Source: Trileptium ribeirensis (taxonomy: Eukaryota > Nematoda > Enoplea > Enoplida > Thoracostomopsidae). From it: a stretch of DNA of 64,000 nucleotides. The position numbers and the translations under genes were made by a program. How positions within the stretch are numbered: position 1 is the first letter of the stretch; every line of letters begins with the position of its first letter. The notes beneath the pieces were generated by a model that saw nothing but the letters and a program-made list of their open reading frames with translations, was not told the DNA's origin and did no database searches. Shown here piece after piece: positions 1 to 11,600 of this stretch. The DNA lies in assembly GCA_030248225.1 (NCBI GenBank), contig JASANE010027700.1, forward strand, positions 17,072 to 81,071, given 5' to 3'.

Positions 1-537
1 TCGTGTTACAAATAATTACTCATTTTACCAATTAGTATGGCAACCAGTTTTTTATATTTAGCGGTCTCGCAGCCACTAGATATTTAAATATACAAGACAG
101 TTATCAAAATAAAAATTTTGGTTCTCATGTGGGAACTACGATAAGATTTGTGCACAGATATGTTAACACTGAAAACGTGTCAGTTTCGGTTTTCGATTTA
201 AAGTGAGTTCGTTTTTAATTCAATTATAGAAAGCTGAAATTCACTCGTTTTAAATCGTCTTTTGGTAGGAATTTTAAAATATGTTTTATGTTAAACACAT
301 ACACCTACTGCTAATATGGTTGATGTGAACCGTTGGTTTTAACTAACTTAGCTGATAGTATAATACTGGCAGCTCGATTAAAATACATTTCGCTTAAGTC
401 GAATCAAATGGTGTGAAATCAATGCCACAAATGGGAAATTAAAACCACTTTGCTTATAAAAGTCCAAATCGAATTATATTTTTTGGGATTTTGGCTCTAT
501 TAGCCGTTCTAAATACACTAATTTACACCAAAACGGC
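1..537. other. AT-rich sequence, nothing recognised
   Basis: No ORF with similarity, no clear repeat unit. It may be PAN3 intron or upstream sequence, since the first PAN3 exon(s) were not found. Confidence 0.5.
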
Positions 538-1900
538 CAAATTTCGCTGTGAGCTCCTGCTTGAAGACCTTAAAAATATTGGCTGAGAAAATTGCTGTTT
601 GGGTGACATATACTGGGTCTGGAAGGCCAAGATTGTTTGTTGGACATCCTAACTAAAATTCTGGTTTTGGTAGCCTCTAAAATACTATAATTTATTCCGA
701 AAGTACCATAATTTACCATCAAAAAGATCAAATTTCGCTGTCCGCTCTTATTCAAAGCTCTTAAAGTAATTTTGGCAGAGAAATTCTTGTTTGGGTGACA
801 GATATTAGGTCTGGGAAGGTGGGGTTTATTTCTTTGGCTCTTATAATCCAAAATAACCTTATTTAACAATAAAATGGGCAAATTTGGCTGTCAGCTCCTG
901 TTTGAAGCTCTTAAATTATCTTTGTCAGCTCAAATTGTTGTTTCGGTGACAGATAATAGGTCTGGAAGATCCGGTTTATTTTTGTACAGCCTAACTAAAA
1001 TTTTGGTTATTCAAGCCCTTCAAAATACCCTAATTTAACCAAAAGACGGCCAAATTTCGCTGTCAGCTCCTGCTTGAAGACTTAAATTAATTTTGGCTGT
1101 ACAAACTGTTGTTTGGATGACAAATAATAGGTCTGGAAAGTCAAGTTTATTTTTTGGTCACTCTAACGAAAGTTTTGGTTCTGCTAGCACCCAAAACACC
1201 TTAATTTACTCCCAAAATGACAAAATTTTGCTCTCAGATCAAGTTTGATGACCTTAAATTAGTTTTGGCTGGGCAAACTGTTGTTTGGGCGACAGATACT
1301 AGGTCGGGGCAGGTCAAGTTATTTTGTTGAATAGCTATTATTTTGGCTTTTCTAGCCCCCCCCCACAATGGCCAAATTTCGCTCTCAACTCCTTACCGAA
1401 GACCTTAAATTAGTTTTGCTGGGAAAACTGTTATTTGGGTGGCAGATACTCGGTCGGCGAGGGCCGAGTTTATTTTTTTGGTCTTATAAACCAAAATACC
1501 CCAGTTTACCCACAATATAGCCAAATTCCGCTCTCAGATACTGCTTGAAAACAGGAAATTAATTCTAGCTGGGCAAGCTGTTGCTTGGGTGACAGATACT
1601 ACGTCGTGGAAGGTCAGATTATTTTTTGGTTCTTATAGTCGAAAAACCTTAATTTACCCGCAAAATAGCCAAATTTCTATGTCAGCTGCGGTTTAAAGCC
1701 CTGAAATTAATTTTGGCTGGACAAATAATTGTTTGGGTGACAGATATACTAATTCCGAGAAGTTAAGTTTATTTTCTTTTGATTTTGCCTCTTTGAACCT
1801 CCAAAATACAATAATTTACCCCAAAGCCCAAATTTCGCTGCTACCTCCCGTTTAGAGCTTTTAAATTAATTTTGGCTTGGCAAACGATCAAGCCCCATCT
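538..1900. repeat. Diverged tandem array, about 165-bp unit, about nine copies
   Basis: The word caaatttcgctgt (with variants) followed by cagctcctg recurs near 539, 728, 878, 1050, 1209, 1373, 1523, 1671 and 1828. Each is followed by ttaaattaattttggctg, a gtttgggtgacagatact block and gtttattttttggt. Spacing is 150-190 bp. Copies are clearly diverged, so this is an old satellite-like array in or before the PAN3 gene. Confidence 0.85.
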
Positions 1901-2519
1901 AAAAGTTTGTTACATTTTGGGTAGTGTAATTGCCAGCCAACCGCATTGTTTACAGCATTATGCTTCTGATAATATTCACACAACCGTATCAAATCTTTAG
2001 TACTTCGTGTGACGCAAAGGTCGGGCTCAGCTGAAGGTATGCCTGGCACTTTATAAATTTATTCTAAGATTCTCCTTCGACATAAGAAACTTTTTATATA
2101 TTTAGTCTATTTGGCATTCCTATGTGTAAATTAACGAGTCATTACCTTCTCGGTTTTAGTGCGTATACTATCTCGGAAGCTTTGAAATTTTCTTGCGTTG
2201 ATTCCTCATGTTAAAAATATTGATACATTTTAAATTGGAAGAACGGTCGCTTTAAATATTTGACGCAGCTTTATATCGAGTGGTCTTGATATTTAGATTG
2301 ATATTCCAGTGTTCCTAATGAAGTTAACAAATAGTAAATTTACTGATTTTAATATTAATAATTTAGACTTAATTGGGGTTTTTGCAGTAAAAGACCTGGG
2401 GGTCCTGCTTATTGTTACCAATCTTTTGTACAACCTTATTTATTAGTATGAAAAATATAGTCGCTCATTTAGTGGTATTCAAACAAACAAAATCGTTTAT
2501 TGCCCATACACATACCAGT
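1901..2519. other. AT-rich non-coding sequence
   Basis: Lies between the about 165-bp tandem array and the CR1-like element. Nothing recognisable on either strand. Confidence 0.5.
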
Positions 2520-5240
2520 TACTGGTAAAATCAGCGTAACGAGGTTTGTATCGCTCGTTAACGCCGTCATAGCGAGCTCGAAACTTAGGCAATGGCTTAC
2601 CAATTACCAGTGTAGCATTTAGCAAAAATATATGTACAACAAACGATATATTTACAAATAAAGTTATACGTGGAAGGCAAAGGTTAATAAACTGGTTTAC
2701 AGCCAGAAAGGGATTTCCTCTTATATCTAGCTGACGACATGGTAATGCAATTTATTGTAAAGGACAATGACGTTGCAAGGGGGTAAATATCACTTTTATT
2801 TCTAAAGGTTTCTTTTGAACTGCAAGAATTGGTTTAAATTAAGCATGTAAACAAGTTTTCGCAGCAATTAACCTCAGTGTTAATACATTTAAATATTATG
2901 ATTACGTCGCGTTTCAAACGACGTAGATCCAGAGGTTCTAATCGAAAATATGGCAAACTTTCACTATAAGACATTTTCTGAATACCCATTCTGGCCGCTA
3001 ATCTACGTGTGAAATACCGCTGAGCCTTTCCAGCTTGTCAATTTCCAACTAATAGAACGATGACCAGGCTTGGCTACAGTATTCTATAATCGGGCAGACG
3101 TATGACAAATAGTACGTCCTTATTGATTCCTGATCACTATTTAAAAACAGCGAAATAACATATTAATTACTCGATAGGCTTTAGCGACAATGACATTATA
3201 GTGAGTTTCGTATTTTAGATCACTGCTTATCGTAACACCTAAGTCACTAAATTGGGAAACAGAACGAATTTCAGATCCCCCAATGTTGTAACGGAAATTC
3301 GGGTTATTTTTACCCAAGTGCAAAATATTACATTTAGGGACAGAAATAGAGAGTTGCCACATATCTGCCCAAGTTACTAAAGAGTTGAGAGCATTTTGAA
3401 GATATGCTATGGCGGTATTATCTGTGCTATTTGCAATATTTATATACAATTTAACGTCATCAGCAAACAATTTGCATTTTACGTGTTCAAAACAAAGATG
3501 GACATCGTTAATATATACGAGAAACAAGAGGGGTCCGAGAATGCTACCTTGGGGTACGCCAGACGTTACGTTTTGGGTTTTTGAAAAAGTGTTCAGTTTT
3601 ACTCTGTGTGTTCTGTCATGAAGAAATGCTTTAATCCAAAGATAATAGGGCTCCACCTACTCCTAGAGAGGAAAGTTTTTGGAGCAGCTTGACGTGTGAG
3701 ACGATGTCAAAAGCTTTTGCGAAATCTATGTACGCAATATCAACAGATTTTCCGATGTCCAGAGCATTTGACCAATTATTGACTGCCTCAAGTAGCTGGG
3801 TACAAATTGATTTCTTTGAGATAAATCCGTGTTGATTCTGACAAATAATATTATTACAACGCAAAAATGACAAGCGACTGTCACGTATAACAGATTCCAT
3901 TATTTTACAACAGGTAGAGAACAATGATGTTGGCCTGTAGTTCAATGCAATAGACGAGTCGCCTTTTTGTATGCGGGAATAACGTTAGTTCGAAGCCAAG
4001 ACTTCGGCAAACAACCGTTAACAAAAGATTGTTCGAATATATGTGCCAGAGGAAAGCAAAGCGAATCACGAAGTTTCTTGAGCAAGAACTATGTGTAGCC
4101 ATCGGGTGAATGGCTATGTTTTGGCTTAAGGCGTCCAATAAATTTGTGCACAAGTTGTGGAGAAAAAGTAAACCGATTTTACAGTGGTTTTGGGGGCAGA
4201 GACATGTTGGTTTACAGATAGTTCTCCGCAATTTTCATTGAATACTGACGAAAAAGCGTTGGCCAGTATGTCGGCACAGGAGTTTTCGTCAGTGGTTAGT
4301 TTGCCATGCGGCGTGGTAAGAGCTCTGACTTCGGTTTTGGAATAGAGTTTGTTATTGATATATCTGAAAACACCATTTCGGTTACCACTATTTATTTTCT
4401 TTTCACGAGCTTGTTTAAAACGAGTAATAGTTTCAGCGCATTTTGATCTGAGTTTTTCATATTTTTCAAAATCCTAAGTTTGGCGGCTTATTCTCCACAA
4501 CTTGGCTTTGCGTTTGAGAAGTTTCCTAATAAAAAGAGGATACCAGGTTCCACACAGGTTCGAGCTTAATTTCTTTTTAGGTATAAATTTGCTAGAGAAG
4601 TAGTTTAATATTTATGTGAACAAGTTCCACTTGTCATCAATGGTAAAGCCGCATGTAAGACAACGTGCCAATTAACTGAAAGTAAAAAGTTGTTAAAGAA
4701 TACAAAGTTTGCATTTTTGAAATCGTACACATATAAAGGTTCACAAGTTGAAGCATTATTAATATAATCAGTAAGATTAAAGTTAATTGACACATGGTCG
4801 GCAAAGCGTTCTCCACTACTTACGCTGGGAACGTTCAAAGGTGAGGTTGTTAATAAGAGGTCTATACAATATTCTTTCCTGGTTGGAAAATTTACCAACT
4901 GATGCAAACCTAGCTATTGAATGCGCTCCATAAAACATTATATTCACTGAGGATTGTGGTCATAAATAGTTTTCCCAATTTAAAACAGGCAGATTGAAAT
5001 CTCCTACGATCGTAACTGGGCATGCGACATTGCACATCAGTCTCAAGCATTTGCACAGAGATGTCATATGTACAATATCGCAATTGGGTGGTCTATAAAC
5101 ACATGCTAGCGTATGCCAGGTGGGATAAATATATCAATTGCCAACATTTCCAGTATGTCATGTTCAGTTTTGAAGCAAATATCTTTTGCTATGAAAAACG
5201 CTACGCCGTTACGCGTTTTTTCCCTGTATGTTTTGTAGCA
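2520..5240 (-). mobile_element. CR1-like non-LTR retrotransposon (LINE), degenerate
   Basis: On the minus strand the element reads from an endonuclease part (about 5240-4600) into a reverse transcriptase (about 4230-2930). Endonuclease traces include VGDFNLP near 5000 and HQLVNFPTRKEYCIDLLL at 4905-4850. The RT shows NYRPTSLFS and AYIDFAKAF (3945-3631), then SGVPQGSILGPLLFLVYIND and LFADD (3456-3467). It ends with YVCPIIEYCSQAWS near 3090 and LEPLDLRRLKRD near 2910. Several frameshifts and stops break it, so it cannot encode an active protein. The motif spellings point to a CR1-type LINE. It sits in the PAN3 intron immediately upstream of the 5388 exon, in antisense orientation. Confidence 0.88.
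3141..3945 (-). pseudogene. CR1-like reverse transcriptase, two frame-shifted ORF pieces
   Basis: Two overlapping open stretches, 3945-3631 and 3656-3141, carry consecutive RT motifs. The first has RPTSLFS, the HGFISKKS finger motif and YIDFAKAFD with one catalytic Asp. The second has GVPQGSILGPLLF and FADD with the catalytic Asp pair, then QFSDLGVTISSDLKYETHYN of the thumb. A frameshift near 3640 separates them, between AFLHDRTH and the first piece. All three RT aspartates are preserved, so decay is moderate. Confidence 0.88.
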
Positions 5241-5387
5241 GGTGTGCTAGATGTATAGAATATGGAGTTTGTCTGATCTTAAACTTAAAACCTTATTTTT
5301 TTTCGAATTCTAATGGCCATTCAGTTTTCAGGTTTGTTGTACATGTGACAAATGCTGTCACAAAAGTTTCATTTTTGATAATTTCAG

Positions 5388-5674
5388 ATCGTTCTAGTCC
5401 GGCGCTGTTGTCTACTGCCGGGTCTGCACATCATAATTTGACAACAAGCGGCAGCAGCCATATTCCAAATGTTGTTGCGAAACCGTTTCAACCTGGTCAA
5501 CATTTGGCCAAGAGTGTAGGCCCTCAGCAACGTTCGCTTAAAAGTATTTCTCCGTCCTCATTAGGCTCCTTTTCTTCTACCAGCGGAGGAAGACGCACAG
5601 CAGGTTCTGCTGGGATCACAGCCTCACCGCTGCCTGGCGCCGTTCCAGCCAACAGTGGTGGGATGTTGATACAG
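5388..5674 (+). CDS. PAN3: PAN3 exon, Ser/Pro/Gly-rich N-terminal region
   Basis: This exon follows a tttcag acceptor and ends at cag|gtaaat. It needs one base from an upstream exon and ends in phase 0. It encodes about 95 residues rich in Ser, Gly, Ala and Pro, containing VVAKPFQPGQHLAKSVGPQQ and ending PANSGGMLIQ. This matches the disordered region of PAN3 between the zinc finger and the pseudokinase, where PABP- and PAN2-binding segments lie in other species. A CR1-like LINE lies only about 150 bp upstream. Assignment rests on the next exon, which continues into the conserved GGTTYF motif; on its own the composition would not identify it. Confidence 0.8.
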
Positions 5675-8600
5675 GTAAATTGTGGCTTATAAGAGACAAG
5701 TCAAAAACCAAGAGACAAGTCAAAAGGATTGATCTCTAAAATACACAACATATATTAATGTATCCTAGATGAATTTATTTTGGTAGCCGTTTCTGACTAT
5801 GGTTTTGTATGATGTGGTATTAGCCTTTTGATTATAATAATGGAATGGAAGATACCAAAGTGGTGAGGGAAATTTGGGAATAAGCGGCCCTCAATAAGGG
5901 AATCATGGAACATAATCTGGGGGTTTTCGGTTGATATTGTTATGTTTATTTTAGTTGATATATTTTTGGGTTGACAAAATTGACAGTAATAAGGCGGATA
6001 AAAAAGATATTTATATGAATTTTGGTGTGCAGGTCGGGAGAATCGTACAGGTTTCTAGCAAATTAGCATTATAACGTAGAGTAAAGAAATAGTTTTTGCT
6101 TTGGCTCAGCTTAGGCCGATCGTCAGAGCTTTGTTTAATCAATACACATTAGAGCGTATTGGGGATTACGAGAGACGACAAAAATGTCCTTTCTACCCAA
6201 TAGTGTTGGACGCAGCAAGCCCTCAAATTGCTCAGTGCAGGTCATTTAAAAATGTAATTTATAGAATTTATAAAAAGGGTTTTCAAGGTACGTATATGTA
6301 ATTGTAAAGCATCGAGTCTAAGCTTTAACGTTATTTGGTAATGAATTTTCTGGATATAACGGATTTAATATAATAAAACCTGGGCTGTGTATTGGGTTTA
6401 GATTATTTAACCTTGGCCGCCAAGTTGGCAGACACACTCAGTGAACGGTCCCACCAATATACGCATTTGTCTATCTATTAATGGGTATTGGCACGCTCCA
6501 AAACCAATTTGTTAAATTGCTTTTATTCTCTGGCTGCTGTGGAAATTACGCTAGCTGGATTTTCTCAGTAAATTGACCAGCAAACTGTAATGTTAGTATT
6601 TATATATGTGTGAGATATCTCGTCCGGTTTTCATCGTAAATCACTAGTAACTTCAGAGTTTGGTGCTTGCAGTGGTGTTTATTTTCTTAAACTTTAGCGT
6701 GTATTTACTTATGGGTTTCAAGATATCGAAGGATGTCTCGGGTACTCCGTGGAAACGTTCCAGAAATTTTTCTCTGAAGGTGCGTCTCTTTCTTTAATAA
6801 TTCAGCAACTTATTTATGAAACGATTTTAACTAAAATTTCGTGTTATGGGCGTTCCTTAGATGTATTTCGGCCATTTTGGGTTTTTGTGTTTGTTGTCCC
6901 CATAATTTGCTATATGATATATTGTTTATAAGTATGCTAAATTTTACTGAGTTTTCTTTTTACAGCGGCCTAAGTATTGATTAGGAAAGCTACGAAAATA
7001 GTGGAAATTTAAAAGTAGAATTTTCGCGAGTATGAAAAAGATTTGTCGTTGTTTGCACCATTGTCCTTTTCCGAAATTGTCGACGAAATGTCTGACTTTA
7101 TGAGCACCCCGTAACCAAAGCTGGCTGTCAGTTGTTGGTAGATCGCACAGTGGCGCTAGATTAAAAATTACTATCATTTTATTTGAAGCAGCTATTTCTG
7201 TGACTCTTAACCTGACTGGTCAAAATTTTTTTAGGAGTCTGTCGGTGGAACGACATATTTCTTTACACAGGATCCAGCGCCTGCGTCAATGTATCATCCT
7301 GCAATTCCGGTTAGATATGTTGAACTAGTACTTTAGTTGGTATGGTCATATGTTTTATAGTGTAAATTTGTTGAAACGCCTTTAGTTCTATTTGAATGCA
7401 TTCAGCCACCAAATGAGCTTATATTTTCAAGCATTCTATTTATTCTATCTCTAAAAGTATTTTAGTCCAAAGGCAAGAGAACCCATTGCATTCTAATTGG
7501 AACTTGATTCAATTTGAAAAGTTTTTTGCAGCCAATTTTGAATGTAAACTATGAAGGTTCCACTCTGATTTCCTTAGCTTTCATCGCTGATCTTACGGTT
7601 GTGGTTTTGGGCATCAGTTTATGTGTATCGTAATCCATACTAAATCTTTGAAAATTCTTTAGCGATTAATGCTTGGTGTTGTTTTTCCTCTTGTGTTTTT
7701 CGAGATAATAACTAGTTTGGGTTCAAAGTTTTTGCGTGTAGGATAAAGAATGGTTGAACTTTGATTTTGTTGCTTTTAGACAGTTCTATTTCGTTGGCTT
7801 TTTTCAGCTTTAGAATCATGGTTCCAGGTATTTGCTGTAAAATATTGTATTAGTTTTTATAGGGATGTATCCAAAAAATTTATAATTTGTATAGACTGTT
7901 GCCATCGAACACGTGTATCTCGGTCCTTTTTGAAACATTGTTCATTTGATAACTAACACCGCTGGCATTGCATCAGATTTCATATTAGTATACCGATCAT
8001 TAGACAGCAATTATGCTTTAGAGTATTCTAGCTAACCATGACATATTAAACATTTATAAATCGTTTATGTTATTGACAACGAACATTTTGTATTTTGATG
8101 CTCCATGGAATATGGTTTATTCTAAATTTAGCAGCGGTGGAGGTGTATCATATTTCATATCACATCTCGTTTGCCTTCTAGTGCCTTATACAGTGTTCTC
8201 ATTAGCCGTGACAAAATAACGTTAGATATATATTTTATGTTGTTGATAACGTACACGTGTATCCTGGTCCTCCATGGAATATTGTTCAGTATATACGTAG
8301 TGAAACGTAGTGGAGATTGTGTGTTGCAGGGGTGAAATCTTTTAAATTCCGTCTGTGTGTGTGTGATCGGTCATAACTCGTTACGACTAAACCGATTTTT
8401 ATCATCTTGGGCACATTCGAACCGGCATAGTCGATTTACCGTGCACATCCCCTAGCGTTTATTGATTTGGGGGTCTGTTTCCGGATTCAGGGGTCGTGTG
8501 TTTTGGCCCCATTTTAGTACCCTTTACGGAAGCAAGGTTATTTTATCTTAACTGCCAATTTTTTCTCTGGTTAGTTTTATTTCGTAGTAAATGCCTCTTT

Positions 8601-11600
8601 TTCGATTAAGGTTCCGGTTCTAGAGTTATGGGGTTTGAGGTATGGTGCCCCAATGGCTCCTCAATTCGAAAATTTGTTTTGACGTTTTGGGCGACTGAAA
8701 ATTGTCACTTGGGGGTTTTCGGGCATGGTAAGCTCATTGTTGGTGTTGGTTTTGCTATGTGACCTATGGTTCCATAGGTATGGGGGTATGGCACCTCCAA
8801 GGTTCGGGGTCAGAGAGCCAAATAAAGGTTCTTTTTACCTCGTTTTGGTACCCTTCACGGAAGCAAAGTTATTTTTATATTAAATTTCGAATTTTTTTCT
8901 TTGCTTGGTATTATTTCATAGTGAAAAGATAAACGCCGATGCCTCTTTTTTGTTTTTCGATTCAGGTTCCGGTTCATGGTGTTTGAGGTATGGCACCCGC
9001 GTGGTTCCTCGACCCAAAATTCGAAAATTTGTGTTGGGGTCCTGGGCAGTGGAAAAGTTTTACTTGGAGGTTTTCGGGCAAGGCAAACTCATTGCTGGTG
9101 TTGATTTTGCTCTGCGGTCCATGGTGCTATGGGTATAGGGTATGGTGCCGCCATGGTTCATCAAGCCAAAATTCCGAATTTTACTGCTACGTTCTGGGAG
9201 GCTGATTGCTTGAACTTGTGGGTTTTGGGGTATGGGTATTGCTTTTGGTATCGAGAACTGATTGGCTGTGCGCGCAAAAGGCGTAGGTGTAACTACGTTC
9301 TGTTATCTCCAAAGAGTTACCAGTTAATTTGAACTATTAGTACTGGTGGCGTTGTATCATAGTGTTTTGCAATAACACGACAGAAAATATGTTGCGTATA
9401 TATATAATTCGTTTAGGTTGTTGACACCGAATACGTGTATCCTGGTCCTCCATCCAATATAGTTCATTTGAAGCCTCGCTTCGGTGGTGTTGCATCATAT
9501 TTCATATCGGATGAACTTCGGAGTGTAAGTGTGCTGACCTATACATAAAATAATCTGTTTTACATGGGTCAAAGCGGTAAACTATTTGATTTTTTGTTAA
9601 TGGGCGTGGTTTACAATTACAATCAAAATTAAGTCCACTTTTAATCGAACACACACGAAATCGCACGATATCGCGATAGGTCGATCTTCGATTAAACGAA
9701 AATTGTTAAATTAATCTCAAGTTAATATTTTTTATTAAAGATAATTTTTTACTTTAACGGTATCGATTCACCTTTAAACGAAAACGAACAGAATCGAGCT
9801 ATTTTCCTTCGATTTTTGAGCACTTAATTCTGATTGCAGTTGTATGCAACATAGTTTGCTTAGTTTGAGAGCTAATGTAATTTTAACTTATATATATATA
9901 TTATATATATATATATATGCAGTATACGACATTTATTACGTATTGTTGGGTACTTGCAACTGTCGTACAAAGATAAATTTTAGGTTTTGATACAGTGTTT
10001 AGCTGGCGTTTACCATGCAGACTTGTAACGCAGAATAAACTTAACAGTACGTTTTTCTCAACCGTAATTGTGTCATTGAGACTGCAAAACATATTATTGA
10101 CCCTCCGGACATTTTCAGTTTCTGTCAAGGCGGAATAGTCAAAGTTTTAGGCTACGGCTGTTTGATCTAATTAGGGATTGTGCAACGGCACATCGTGGCG
10201 TACACATGTTGACCCTATCATAAATTCTATCTATCTGATACAGTGTTCTAGCATTCGAAATTGTAGTAGTAAATTAAAAAATTGACTGTACAGAGAACAT
10301 AAAACTAGGAAGATTAATAACTTATCTCGTGCTCCGTTAGCATTGCAGCGGTAGTACTTAGCAAAATTAGCTCCAACGGTACTAAGGTTCTAAAACTAAA
10401 AAGACAGATGCTGTTCCACTGGTCATTTTTCTTTTTGTTGTAATTTATTAAAAGCAACAGTGCTGTATTATTGACTCTTAGAAGATGAAAAGTATTTAAT
10501 GGCGCAGTGTAATGCTGCTTTTGATCGATAGATATTTATTCACTTTTCATTTGCCATATGTCACGTAACGTCGTTGTGTACGTTTCTGGTGTAAAATAAG
10601 CTTCAAACAGTGATACTCGCTTTTTATTTTTCTTGTGGTTGCGTAAGTTCGGCGATTTTTGCGCCACTTCAAGTACTGAGATCATTTATTGACGGTTTTG
10701 CTACTGATTTGATCGTCTTTGTTTAAAAGTTGTTTGATGATAGGCAACGAGCCGATTCTTAATTCTTTGACTTACGAAGTACTTAAAAGTTATGATGTAA
10801 TTACTAAATTCCTTTGGTTTGGTCTTTTGGAAACCAATCTCTTTGGCTGTAAAGATTTGCGCACATGTCACCTTTACGGGCCAGATGTTCTAACATTGGA
10901 AAAAGAACAGCTTATAGCGGGGTGTTCGAGGGGTGGTTCCGCTAACTTAGGCTTAGTACATGGAGAACGATATAACATTCATTTCACTTCGGCCCCTAAA
11001 AGTTATATTGGCCAATATTTGCATAATTCTAGCGAATCTTATTGCAATAGCAATTGTACGTCAAGCTATTATTTCACTTAATTTGTTATTGTACTAAATA
11101 GAATATGTTTAATTTTAGCGCAACCGAAAACGTCTTATGTCTTCATTAACTATAATATATTTCTGATCCTCGTCTCTTATTCTTCAATGTTCATTCACTT
11201 TATAAAATTTTATATTATCTATCTACTTGAATGTTTATAAAGGAATTTTAAGTTTTGCTGCATCACACGAACACCAAGATGTCTTTTTACGTTTTGTGGC
11301 AGTTAAATTCCACTGATCCTAAAAAGTGATTCCATTTTGAAACTGATTTTTGTATTGACTGCAAATAATTGTCAATAAAATGTTGCAACATTGTTACAAG
11401 CATAAGATGCAAGATCGAAAAATTTGTTGTTTGCGAACAAAATACAGCTTCACAATTTCTTTTATGATTTTATCGCTATTGGTAAAGATAGTGGATCTTG
11501 TATATGTTTAGGATTTGTATCAGCGACATTTACGAAGTGTGGCCACTGTTGATGCCTCTGAGTTTCCAGGTATACGTAATTTGTGTCTGTTTTAACGGTT

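Noticed and set aside
10719..11081. A 120-codon + strand ORF in a PAN3 intron
   Set aside because: No recognisable motif and AT-driven composition; it does not contain the PAN3 residues expected in this interval.
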